In this document: positions 44,173-51,765 of the stretch, one piece after another | Layout: each line of letters starts with the position of its first letter | Position numbering within the stretch: position 1 is the stretch's first letter | NCBI RefSeq assembly: GCF_900107595.1 | Contig: NZ_FNQF01000002.1 | Coordinates: 248,001 to 312,000, forward strand | DNA length: 64,000 bases | Direction: 5' to 3' | DNA from: Psychroflexus halocasei | GTDB taxonomy: Bacteria > Bacteroidota > Bacteroidia > Flavobacteriales > Flavobacteriaceae | Notes under the pieces: generated by a model | The model's database searches: none | Seen by the model: the letters and a program-made list of their open reading frames with translations, nothing else | What the model was told of the DNA's origin: nothing | Program-made: the position numbers and the translations under genes

Positions 44173-44832
44173 ATGACAACAAAGCAACTTTCTTTAGAAC
44201 ATTTAATCAAACCTTCTAATAAAGAAGGTAAAGCGCCGCTAATTTTATTATTGCATGGATATGGCAGTGATCAGCATGATTTATTCAGCTTTGCTTCTGA
44301 GCTTCCTGATGAATATATTGTTGTTTCTGCTAAAGCACCACATCAACTTCAACCATATGGTAACGCTTGGTATGCTATCAATTTTGATGCGCAACAAGGA
44401 AAATTTAGTGACATCGAACAAGCGGTTGGGTCAAGAGAAATGATCATAAAGTTTATAGAAGAACTCAAAGAAAACTATCCGATTGATGGTAACCAAATCA
44501 CGTTACTTGGGTTTAGCCAAGGAACAATTTTGAGTTTTGCAACTGCTTTCTCAAAACCTGAATTAATTAAAAATGTGATTGGTTTGAGCGGTTATATTGA
44601 TCAAAATATGTTTGACATATCAAATTTAAAAAAAGATGATTTAAAGCATTTATCAATTTACAATTCACATGGCACACAAGACCAAGTGATCCCTGTTGAA
44701 TGGGCTAGAAAAAACAAAGATTTCTTTGAGAAATACGAACTCGATTACACTTACGAAGAATACCCTGTCGGTCACGGTGTGAATCCTCAGAATTTTCAAA
44801 GTTTAAAAAATTGGCTTTTAAAAAACGCTTAG
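44173..44832 (+). CDS. Alpha/beta hydrolase (phospholipase/carboxylesterase family)
   Basis: 219 residues with the family triad: nucleophile Ser in GFSQGTI (about 114-120), Asp in HGTQDQVIPVEWA (about 170-182), and His in PVGHGVNPQ (about 201-209). The oxyanion segment LLLHGYGSDQHDLFSFA is near residue 25-41. No signal peptide, so cytosolic. The substrate is unknown. It is the last gene of the BatA - dihydroorotase-like - DUF4870 - esterase operon (40680-44832). Confidence 0.88.
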   Translation: MTTKQLSLEHLIKPSNKEGKAPLILLLHGYGSDQHDLFSFASELPDEYIVVSAKAPHQLQPYGNAWYAINFDAQQGKFSDIEQAVGSREMIIKFIEELKENYPIDGNQITLLGFSQGTILSFATAFSKPELIKNVIGLSGYIDQNMFDISNLKKDDLKHLSIYNSHGTQDQVIPVEWARKNKDFFEKYELDYTYEEYPVGHGVNPQNFQSLKNWLLKNA

Positions 44833-44837
44833 AAACA

Positions 44838-44996
44838 TTAGTTCTTATTGACTTTTGTTTCTAATTTTTCAATTTTATTCTGTAGTGAATCAATTTCTGA
44901 AGCTTGTTTTTCGACAAGATTTTGATAATTGAAATACATAAAAAGAGCTATTATAAATGTAAAGACGAAAAGATATAGGTATATGTTTTTTTTCAT
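44838..44996 (-). CDS. 52-residue membrane/coiled-coil small protein
   Basis: Read on the minus strand from ATG at 44996. The product begins MKKNIYLYLFVFTFIIALFM (one membrane span, about residues 5-22). It continues with a heptad-like polar helix (NLVEKQASEIDSLQNKIEKL) ending KVNKN, then TAA at 44838-44840. The start codon shares one base with the stop codon of the MBL gene upstream (TAATG), so it is translationally coupled to it. The design, a single span plus coiled coil of the FtsL/FtsB or DivIC kind, suggests a bitopic protein that pairs with a partner. No family recognised. Confidence 0.65.
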   Translation of the reverse strand: MKKNIYLYLFVFTFIIALFMYFNYQNLVEKQASEIDSLQNKIEKLETKVNKN

Positions 44997-45757
44997 TAAA
45001 TCTGAATTTGTAAATTATCATAAGCCAAATGGACGTTATCAGGTAGTTCAGCCTCAACATCATCATGAAAACCTAAAAGATGTGAAATATGCGTGAGGTA
45101 AGCTTTTTCTGGTTTTAGAATAGAAATTATTTCTAAAGCTTCCTCTAAATTGAAATGAGAATGATGTGGTTTGAGACGTAAAGCATTTAGCACTAAAACT
45201 TTTAAGCCTTTTAGTTTTTCCATTTCAGAATCTGGAATTGTTTTAGCGTCTGTTACGTATGCAAAATCATTCATACGGTAACCAAAAACAGGGAGTTTAT
45301 TGTGATATACACGAATTGGCTGAACCTGCATATTTTTCAGTTTAAAACTTTCAATATCTACGAGATTAACATCAAGTGTTGGAGCACCAGGGTATTTATT
45401 TTCTTCTTGAAAAACGTATTCAAAGCGTTTTTTGAGTTCACCAATCACACGATCTTCAGCATAAACAGAAATATCACTTTGTCTAAAATAAAAAGGGCGA
45501 ATATCATCGAGACCTATCACATGGTCATTATGCTCGTGTGTAAAAAGAATACCATCAATTCGATCAACATCATGACGCAACATTTGTTGTCTAAAATCAG
45601 GGCCACAATCCACAATATATCGGTAATCATCCCACTCAATCATGACAGAAACACGCAGGCGTTTATCTTTTGAGTTTTGACTTAAACACACGGGATGTTT
45701 ACTGCCAATAATAGGAATACCTTGAGATGTTCCTGTTCCCAAAAAGGTTATTTTCAT
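44996..45757 (-). CDS. MBL-fold metallohydrolase (PhnP-like)
   Basis: 253 residues from ATG 45757 (MKITFLGTGTSQGIP). The metal motif FTHEHNDHVIGLDDIRPF (HxHxDH, about 80) plus a GTGTSQG N-terminus and VDCGPDFR match the PhnP/phosphoribosyl cyclic phosphodiesterase-like branch of the metallo-beta-lactamase fold. The C-terminal KPEKAYLTHISHLLGFHDD carries a further histidine ligand. A longer ATG start at 45775 lies in a TAGTTTTG promoter box (45775-45782, minus) and is rejected. It is followed by the coupled 52-residue gene. Confidence 0.88.
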   Translation of the reverse strand: MKITFLGTGTSQGIPIIGSKHPVCLSQNSKDKRLRVSVMIEWDDYRYIVDCGPDFRQQMLRHDVDRIDGILFTHEHNDHVIGLDDIRPFYFRQSDISVYAEDRVIGELKKRFEYVFQEENKYPGAPTLDVNLVDIESFKLKNMQVQPIRVYHNKLPVFGYRMNDFAYVTDAKTIPDSEMEKLKGLKVLVLNALRLKPHHSHFNLEEALEIISILKPEKAYLTHISHLLGFHDDVEAELPDNVHLAYDNLQIQI

Positions 45758-45774
45758 AAAAAATATCTTTCTCA

Positions 45775-45822
45775 CAAAACTAGCTAATATTTTTTGTTTG
45801 AGTCGCTAATTGGCTATTTTTG
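45775..45822. promoter_or_regulatory. Divergent promoters: MBL hydrolase (-) and conserved 485-residue protein (+)
   Basis: The minus strand has TAGTTTTG (45775-45782). The plus strand has TTTG (45793-45796), 18 bases, then TATTTTTG (45815-45822), a near-ideal Bacteroidota promoter for the gene at 45869. Confidence 0.6.
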
Positions 45823-45868
45823 TCTTTGTATTTATATGCACACAACCAGCTATTCTAAATAATGACCT

Positions 45869-47326
45869 ATGGCGATAAAGATTCTTGGAGATAGAGATTT
45901 TGAAAGCAAACCGTCCATCCAAAATAAAGCACTTAAGATAAACCTTAATAAAAATATCTACGGCACATTTGCAGAAATTGGTGCTGGTCAAGAAACAGTT
46001 CGTAATTTTTTTAGAGCTGGTGGCTCATCTGGGACGATTGCCAAAACGATGAGTGCCTATGACAAAGACTTTAGCGACGCAATTTATGGCGAAGAGCCAG
46101 ATAAAAGGTATGTCACTGAAAGTCGATTACATAAGATGATTGACCATGAAATGGAACTTATCGAAAGACGTATTTCTCGTGAAAAACATCCGAATAAATT
46201 ATTCTTTACTTATGCAAATACAGTTGCTACCATTGATTTTGCCAAACGTTATAAAGGTCACGGTTGGGTTGGACTGAAATATCAAGTTGAACCAGGAGGT
46301 GGTTTTAATAAAATTGTTTTACACCTACGCTTTAAAGAAAACGATGCGCGATTACAGCAAAACACGCTTGGTATATTAGGAACAAATTTAATATACGCTG
46401 CTTATTACGCTTACAATAACCCAAAGCAAATACTGAAAGATCTTTTTGATCATATTGATGTTGACCAAGTTGAAGTTGATACAATTAACTTTTCTGGACC
46501 TCAGTTTAAAGATGTTGATAACCGACTGATGAGTTTACATCTTCTGAGAAATAAAATGACAGAAGCCGTTATGTTTTCTCCAGATGGGAATAATGTTCTT
46601 CCGGCTAAAGTTTTATATAAAAAGAATGTTTTAGCACTCAGAGGAAGCTTCAGACCTGTGACAAAAGTGAATCTTGATATTTATGAAAAGTCACTTGAAC
46701 TTTTTAAAAAAGAACGGAAAGTTAAAGAAAAAAATGTTCAGGTTATCTTTGAGATTACTTTATCAAATTTAAGATCAAAAGGTGAAATCGATGAAGAAGA
46801 TTTTCTTGATAGAGCTAAACTTTTATGTTCGCTTGGACATACTGTTTTAATTTCAAATTTTCAGGAATATTATAAACTTGTTGAATACTTATCTGAATAC
46901 ACCAAAGAGAGAATGGCCCTTGGAATGGGTGTCAATAATTTAGTCGATATTTTTGACGAACGCTATTATAGAGATTTGAGTGGTGGAATTTTAGAAGCTT
47001 TTGGAAAACTGTTTTTCAAAGATTTACGTGTTTACCTCTACCCTTTCAAAGATGAAAAAACTGGAGAAATCACGACAAGTGAAAATCTAAAAGTTCATCC
47101 AAGAATGAAAGAACTCTACAAGTTTTTCAAATATAATGGTCGTGTCATTGACATCGAAAATTATAATAAAGATATTTTAGGTATTTTTTCTAATAAAATT
47201 CTTCAAATGATTTCTAACAATGAAGAAGGATGGGAAGATGCTTTATTAGAAGAAACTGCAAATATGATTAAAGACCAGAATCTTTTTCATAGAGAATATC
47301 AAGAATTAGAAAACGTCGGCTTTTAA
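45869..47326 (+). CDS. Conserved 485-residue protein of unknown function
   Basis: The start MAIKILGDRDFESKPSIQNK leads to a strongly conserved-looking stretch: GTFAEIGAGQETVRNFFRAGG (about 32-52), GTIAKTMSAYDKDFSD (about 55-70), YVTESRLHKMIDHEMELIERR (read in parts) and HGWVGLKYQ. No signal peptide, barrel strands or nucleotide-binding P-loop are visible, so it looks cytosolic. From memory, homologues occur widely in Bacteroidota and beyond under unsupported labels such as TonB-dependent receptor or nicotinate-nucleotide adenylyltransferase. Nothing in the sequence supports either. A clean promoter precedes it. Confidence 0.8.
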   Translation: MAIKILGDRDFESKPSIQNKALKINLNKNIYGTFAEIGAGQETVRNFFRAGGSSGTIAKTMSAYDKDFSDAIYGEEPDKRYVTESRLHKMIDHEMELIERRISREKHPNKLFFTYANTVATIDFAKRYKGHGWVGLKYQVEPGGGFNKIVLHLRFKENDARLQQNTLGILGTNLIYAAYYAYNNPKQILKDLFDHIDVDQVEVDTINFSGPQFKDVDNRLMSLHLLRNKMTEAVMFSPDGNNVLPAKVLYKKNVLALRGSFRPVTKVNLDIYEKSLELFKKERKVKEKNVQVIFEITLSNLRSKGEIDEEDFLDRAKLLCSLGHTVLISNFQEYYKLVEYLSEYTKERMALGMGVNNLVDIFDERYYRDLSGGILEAFGKLFFKDLRVYLYPFKDEKTGEITTSENLKVHPRMKELYKFFKYNGRVIDIENYNKDILGIFSNKILQMISNNEEGWEDALLEETANMIKDQNLFHREYQELENVGF

Positions 47327-47347
47327 AAAAATCTTAATTAAAATATT

Positions 47348-47385
47348 TTAGAAAACTCCTTCGAATATCAGAAAGAGTTTTCTAA
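47348..47385 (+). terminator. Possible terminator after the conserved 485-residue gene
   Basis: An 11-bp stem TTAGAAAACTC (47348-47358) with GAGTTTTCTAA (47375-47385), 16-base loop. There is no long T tract on plus, so termination strength is doubtful. It lies between convergent genes. Confidence 0.45.
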
Positions 47386-47396
47386 TTGAATGACTA

Positions 47397-48752
47397 TTAA
47401 ATCATTTGCTTTATGTCATTCCCCCAAGTTGGATAAGAAAATATTAAGGCTTTTACTTCTTTATAAGTTAATTGAGTCTGCATTGCCATTGCAAATAAAT
47501 TAATCATTTCTGCTGCTTCTGAAGCGATGATGTGAGCGCCTAAAATTTGACCAGACTTTTTATCAATAATTGTTTGAAATCCATAAGTACGTTCATTAAT
47601 GCGTTTTGCATTAAACCAATTTAAACCAAAATTTTCTTTGACATTAATATCAAAATTTCGACGCTCAGCCTCTTCTACAGAAAGGCCTATGGAAGCCAGT
47701 TGTGGTGTTGTAAAAACAACAGAAGGTTGAGCTGGATATTTAGCTTTTTCTTTGATATTTTTATCTAAAATATGTGTGATCACAATCTTAGCTTCAATAC
47801 TTGACAAAGGTGTCAATGGCAAGCCTTCACTTGCAGAAACATCACCACAGGCGTACACATTTTTGTTACCAGGATTTTGCAAATATTTATTAACAGTCAC
47901 TCCTTTTCTCGTAAAACTAACATTTCCTTTTTCCAAGTTTAAATGATTAATTGATGGAACACGTCCAGCAGTATTAAAAACCATTTCAGCTTTTATTGAC
48001 TCTTCTATATCATCTTTTTGATAGTTAACACGGAAGTTCTTTTGCAATTTTTCTATCTCCGAAACACCTGCGTTGAAAATAAAATCAATTCCGATATCTT
48101 CTGAAATTTTCGTCAATGGGTTGACTATTTTTTCATTGAAGTTAGATAATGGTCTATCAGCCATATCTAATATTGTAACTTTTACACCTAACCTAGCTGC
48201 GATGTGCGCAAGCTCCATTCCGATGTAACCTGCACCGATAAAAATCATACTTTCAGGAAGCTCTGCTAATTCTAAAAAATCATCACTTACCAAAGCAAAA
48301 TCTCGACCTGGGATTTTCAATTCCATAGGCTTCTGACCTGTTGCAATAACTATTTTTTGAGCTTTAATTGTTTTACCTTCAACAGAAAGTGTGTTTTCAT
48401 CTAAAAATTGTGGAGACTGATGATACATCTCAATTCCTAAAGATTTGAGATCTTTTTCAGTTGCGGCAGGTACAGCATCAACAAATTTCTTTTTAAAATT
48501 TTGAATATCCTGCCAACTGAACTCAGGCATTTGAGTGATGCCTTTACCTTTCATTTTTTCTGTTCTGTCCATTATTTCAGACAAACCGACCAACACTTTT
48601 TTGGGATCACAACCTCTATTTGCACAAGTTCCTCCAAATTCACGATGATCAGCAATAGCCACTTTCTTTCCAGCTTCAACACATGCCTCCGCAACAGTTT
48701 TACCAGCCGAACCCGTTCCGATAACAAATACATCAAATTCTTTGATCTCCAT
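47397..48752 (-). CDS. Pyridine nucleotide-disulfide oxidoreductase, His-Glu pair missing
   Basis: 451 residues in the lipoamide dehydrogenase/glutathione reductase/mercuric reductase superfamily. FAD site GTGSAGKTVAEACVEAG (about 12-28), redox-active disulfide GGTCANRGCDPKK (Cys43, Cys48), NAD(P) site GAGYIGMELAHIAARLG (about 172-188), and ACGDVSAS. The C-terminal catalytic HPTxxE is replaced by YPTWGND, so the usual general base is absent. Lipoamide dehydrogenase activity is therefore unlikely. It is probably an NAD(P)H-dependent flavoprotein acting on a small disulfide or another oxidant; the substrate is unknown. Confidence 0.87.
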   Translation of the reverse strand: MEIKEFDVFVIGTGSAGKTVAEACVEAGKKVAIADHREFGGTCANRGCDPKKVLVGLSEIMDRTEKMKGKGITQMPEFSWQDIQNFKKKFVDAVPAATEKDLKSLGIEMYHQSPQFLDENTLSVEGKTIKAQKIVIATGQKPMELKIPGRDFALVSDDFLELAELPESMIFIGAGYIGMELAHIAARLGVKVTILDMADRPLSNFNEKIVNPLTKISEDIGIDFIFNAGVSEIEKLQKNFRVNYQKDDIEESIKAEMVFNTAGRVPSINHLNLEKGNVSFTRKGVTVNKYLQNPGNKNVYACGDVSASEGLPLTPLSSIEAKIVITHILDKNIKEKAKYPAQPSVVFTTPQLASIGLSVEEAERRNFDINVKENFGLNWFNAKRINERTYGFQTIIDKKSGQILGAHIIASEAAEMINLFAMAMQTQLTYKEVKALIFSYPTWGNDIKQMI

Positions 48753-48847
48753 AAGTTTTCTTTTTGTTATAAGTTAAAATTTAGTATCATAATAATTGTT
48801 ATCAAAATGGTAAAACATTTAGAATAGATTTACATTCTTTATGTCAA

Positions 48848-48869
48848 ATAGTTATTTATTATTAACTAT
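48848..48869. promoter_or_regulatory. Inverted repeat upstream of the T9SS cargo gene (ATAGTTA-N8-TAACTAT)
   Basis: Perfect 7-bp arms ATAGTTA (48848-48854) and TAACTAT (48863-48869) lie 28 bases before ATG 48897. The arms contain the TAGTT/AACTA half-sites of the BlaI-type operators in outward order and wider spacing. They could be a related site, or an AT-rich coincidence. Confidence 0.3.
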
Positions 48870-48896
48870 CTTGCTTTATTAACTTTTAAAAATTTT

Positions 48897-49706
48897 ATGA
48901 TGAAAAAAATTACTTTACTTTTTATTTTAATGACAATTAGTCTTCAGGCGCAAAACTTCCCTGAACCTTACTGCGACATTGATGGCTCAGAAACAACTAC
49001 TGAAGAAATTACTTCAATTGTTTTTGCAGATGCTGATATTACTAATACAGATGTGACTTCTATATTGGTTGATAAAACTTCTGATATAGGAAATCTTCAA
49101 ATTGGTGAAACTTACACAATTACCGTAGAGGGAAATACCTACGGAAACTTTGATAACGACATTGTTGCTTTTATTGACTGGAATCAAAACGGAACACTTG
49201 ATGATGCCAACGAAATTTACGAAGTTGGTACGCTTACAAATTCTGATGGAGCTGATGGAACCTCTGTATCATTTGACATCACCGTTCCTGCTGATGCACT
49301 CTCAGGTGAAACACGCATTAGGGTCACCAAAACATATGGAGATCCACAGTCTGTTGCTGTCATAAATCCTTGCGCAATTGAGATGGATATCGCTGGTTAC
49401 GGCATTTTCGCTGGTTTTGGTCAAGCGATTGATTTTACACTAGATATTCAGACTTTATCAACAAGTCAATTTGATAAAAATGCGTTGACAGTTTACCCTA
49501 TTCCTACAAGAGATTTATTGAATGTGAAATATAAAAGTGAAATTGAAAATGTTAAGATTTATAATCAAATAGGTCAAGAAGTGCTTAATCAAGATTCAAA
49601 TGCTTCTGAATTACAACTGAATTTATCAAATTTAAAATCAGGTATATATTTTGTAAAACTATCATTAAATGAAACGCAACACAATTTCAAAATCGTCAAA
49701 GAATGA
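48897..49706 (+). CDS. Secreted GEVED-domain protein with T9SS type A sorting domain
   Basis: 269 residues. The signal peptide (ITLLFILMTISLQAQ) is followed by a beta-sandwich with the GEVED pattern (NDIVAFIDWNQNGTLDDANEIYEVG, read in parts, about 85-110). The C-terminal roughly 75 residues (LTVYPIPTRDLLNVKY, VKIYNQIGQEVLN, LSNLKSGIYFVKLSL, HNFKIVKE) form a type A sorting signal for the type IX secretion system. It is likely exported to the cell surface; a T9SS component (PorT) is encoded at 56604. Binding partner unknown. A terminator follows. Confidence 0.85.
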   Translation: MMKKITLLFILMTISLQAQNFPEPYCDIDGSETTTEEITSIVFADADITNTDVTSILVDKTSDIGNLQIGETYTITVEGNTYGNFDNDIVAFIDWNQNGTLDDANEIYEVGTLTNSDGADGTSVSFDITVPADALSGETRIRVTKTYGDPQSVAVINPCAIEMDIAGYGIFAGFGQAIDFTLDIQTLSTSQFDKNALTVYPIPTRDLLNVKYKSEIENVKIYNQIGQEVLNQDSNASELQLNLSNLKSGIYFVKLSLNETQHNFKIVKE

Positions 49707-49742
49707 TTTATTCTTAATTAAAAAGAGTTTTTAATCACTATC

Positions 49743-49774
49743 AAACCGTTTCATTCATCAAAATGAAACGGTTT
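49743..49774 (+). terminator. Terminator after the T9SS cargo gene
   Basis: A 13-bp perfect stem AAACCGTTTCATT (49743-49755) with AATGAAACGGTTT (49762-49774), 6-base loop, followed by further Ts. It isolates the cargo gene from the blaI locus downstream. Confidence 0.85.
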
Positions 49775-49819
49775 TTTCTTATAATAAGCCTAACAACATC
49801 TAAGTCAAATAATTTTAAC

Positions 49820-49853
49820 ACCTAAGAAATTAGTTTAAACTAAATATTTAGTT
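49820..49853. promoter_or_regulatory. Tandem BlaI-type operators (AACTA-N6-TAGTT) at second BlaI/M56 locus
   Basis: AACTAAATATTTAGTT (49838-49853) is a perfect 16-bp palindrome whose last base is the first base of the -7 box. ACCTAAGAAATTAGTT (49820-49835) matches the same AACTA-N6-TAGTT pattern with one mismatch, 18 bp upstream. A further palindrome TAGTTTAAACTA (49831-49842) bridges them. The layout copies that of locus 1 (6142-6177). Confidence 0.62.
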
Positions 49854-49860
49854 ATATTTG
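49853..49860 (+). promoter_or_regulatory. -7 element (TATATTTG) of blaI-M56 operon 2
   Basis: TATATTTG directly abuts the proximal operator palindrome and lies 29 bases before ATG 49890. An in-frame TTG start at 49863 is at about the expected transcription start and is rejected. Confidence 0.6.
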
Positions 49861-49889
49861 AATTGTATTCATTTAAAATATGTGATAAA

Positions 49890-50252
49890 ATGAAAGAATT
49901 AACCAAAGCAGAAGAAGAGATTATGCAGCTTTTATGGAAGCTAGAACAATCAACAGTTGCTGGATTATTAGAGAAAATGAAATCGCCAAAACCAGCATAT
50001 AATACTGTTTCTACAATTGTTCGGATTTTAGAAAACAAAGGATTTGTCACTTATAAAAAAGTTGGTCGTGGACATGAATATTATCCACTCATTAAAAAAG
50101 ATAAGTACACAAAATTTTCATTATCAAAAATAATGAACAATTATTTTGATGGATCTGTCAAATCTATGTTGTCGTTTTTTGTCAATAAAAATGATATGAG
50201 CGTTCAGGAACTGGAAGAAATTCTTTCAGAAATCAATAAAAAAGAGGACTAA
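49890..50252 (+). CDS. BlaI/MecI/CopY-family transcriptional repressor (locus 2)
   Basis: 120 residues from ATG 49890: LTKAEEEIMQLLWKLEQSTVAGLLEKM, then the recognition region YNTVSTIVRILENKGFVTYKKVGRGHEYYPL (read in parts). It is a paralogue of the repressor at 6211; the segment YNTVSTIVR is identical, which agrees with the shared operator motif. The stop codon overlaps the start of the M56 gene by one base, so the two are translationally coupled. It probably represses its own operon through the AACTA-N6-TAGTT sites. Confidence 0.9.
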   Translation: MKELTKAEEEIMQLLWKLEQSTVAGLLEKMKSPKPAYNTVSTIVRILENKGFVTYKKVGRGHEYYPLIKKDKYTKFSLSKIMNNYFDGSVKSMLSFFVNKNDMSVQELEEILSEINKKED

Positions 50253-51763
50253 TGGAAACTTTCGTCATCAATTTCAGCTTATTTTTATTTCTGTTTTGGG
50301 GTTTATATATCTTGTTTTTTAAGAAAGAAACCTTCTTTCATCATAACAGAGTTTATCTGATATTAACGCCTATTCTAGCGACTGTTTTACCTTTTATTTT
50401 GATTAATCAGCTCAACATTAATCAAGGAAATACATTCAATTGGCAAGAAATAACACCTCTTTTATTTACAGAGAATATCGAAGAAGTCAATATTAATGCA
50501 GCAAATACAAATTCAAATATTGTTGATTTGAGTTTTAAAAATGTATTGATCATTGTTTACTTTCTTGGTGTTGCGTTTATGCTTTTCAATTTTTTTAGAA
50601 AACTGAAACTGTATCATGTTTTAAAGAATAAAGCTAAATCAATGCAAACAGCATTTGGTGAAGTTTATGTAATTCAAAACAGCAAGGCTGCCTTTACATT
50701 CTTAAATAAAATATTTATTGGAGATCTATTAGAAAATGAAGCTCAAAAAGAAATTTTGCAGCATGAAGTTGTGCACAAAAAACAAAAACACAGTTTTGAT
50801 TTAGTTTACTATGAAATCTTGAAAATTATTTTTTGGTTTCATCCTTCAATTTACAGTCTGCAAAATCAAATTAAACTCATTCATGAATATATCGCTGATG
50901 CGAAAGTATCAAGTCGAATTTCTAAAAAGAAATATTACGAAAACTTGTTAAATGGATTTTTCGGCGTCAAACAAATTTCATTTACAAGTCAATTTTTCAA
51001 TCATTCATTAATCAAAAAAAGAATTATCATGTTACAAAAATCAAAATCGAACAAAACAGCATTATTGAAATATCTCATGGTCATTCCTTTATCTCTGGCC
51101 ATGTTAACTTATGTTTCATGCTCTCAAGATGAAGCAATAACTCAACCTGAAAATAATAAGCAGGAAACTTCAGAGGTGGAAAACATCATAAAATTAGAAG
51201 TTGAAGATGTCCATAACTTAAGTGAAGATGAGCAGAAAGTTTTTGCTTCTCAACTTTCAAAAATATTAAGCAATAATACACCAACTCAATTTGTATTATT
51301 TGATGATTACGAAGAAAAATCTATTACTATAAATGAAGAGGCTCGCGCTAACTTGTCTTCTAAAAAGTCACAATTAAACCCCGAAACAGAAAGTGTTTCT
51401 TCTGACGAATTGTCTTTTAATGTTATTGATACGCCACCTTTATACATAGGTTGCGATCCTAATTTAAGTAAAGAAGAAGCGAAAAAGTGTTTTAGTCAAA
51501 AAATCAGTGAATTTGTGGGCTCAAATTTCAATATAGACTTAGCAAAAGAAAATGGATTAACTGGTGTGCATCGTATTTATGTTCAATTCAAAATTTCAAA
51601 AGAAGGTCAAATTACTGATGTTAAATCACGTTCAAAACACACATTTTTAGGAGAAGAAGCCGAACGCGTGATAAAGAATTTACCACAAATGAAGCCAGGA
51701 GAAAACGATGGACAAAAAGTAGGTGTTTTATATTCACTTCCTATCAGTTTTGAAATCAAATAA
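50252..51763 (+). CDS. BlaR1-like M56 metallopeptidase with TonB C-terminal-like domain
   Basis: 503 residues. Membrane segments near 5-23, 35-52, 97-116, 181-200 and 270-290. Zinc motif HEVVH at 171-175 followed by a downstream IHEYIADAK segment. Beyond the last span is a Cys-containing junction (TYVSCSQDE) and a long periplasmic region. The final roughly 80 residues (GVHRIYVQFKISKEGQITDVKSRS ... AERVIKNLPQMKPG) match the TonB_C fold. It is the sensor/protease partner of BlaI locus 2. Compared with the locus 1 protein it shares the protease module but not the C-terminal module. Signal and substrate are unknown. Confidence 0.88.
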   Translation: METFVINFSLFLFLFWGLYILFFKKETFFHHNRVYLILTPILATVLPFILINQLNINQGNTFNWQEITPLLFTENIEEVNINAANTNSNIVDLSFKNVLIIVYFLGVAFMLFNFFRKLKLYHVLKNKAKSMQTAFGEVYVIQNSKAAFTFLNKIFIGDLLENEAQKEILQHEVVHKKQKHSFDLVYYEILKIIFWFHPSIYSLQNQIKLIHEYIADAKVSSRISKKKYYENLLNGFFGVKQISFTSQFFNHSLIKKRIIMLQKSKSNKTALLKYLMVIPLSLAMLTYVSCSQDEAITQPENNKQETSEVENIIKLEVEDVHNLSEDEQKVFASQLSKILSNNTPTQFVLFDDYEEKSITINEEARANLSSKKSQLNPETESVSSDELSFNVIDTPPLYIGCDPNLSKEEAKKCFSQKISEFVGSNFNIDLAKENGLTGVHRIYVQFKISKEGQITDVKSRSKHTFLGEEAERVIKNLPQMKPGENDGQKVGVLYSLPISFEIK

Positions 51764-51765
51764 TT

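Noticed and set aside
48841-48882. 13-codon frame (MSNSYLLLTILLY) in the leader of the T9SS cargo gene as a leader peptide
   Set aside because: It is very short, overlaps the inverted repeat at 48848-48869, and shows no attenuator structure; probably chance.
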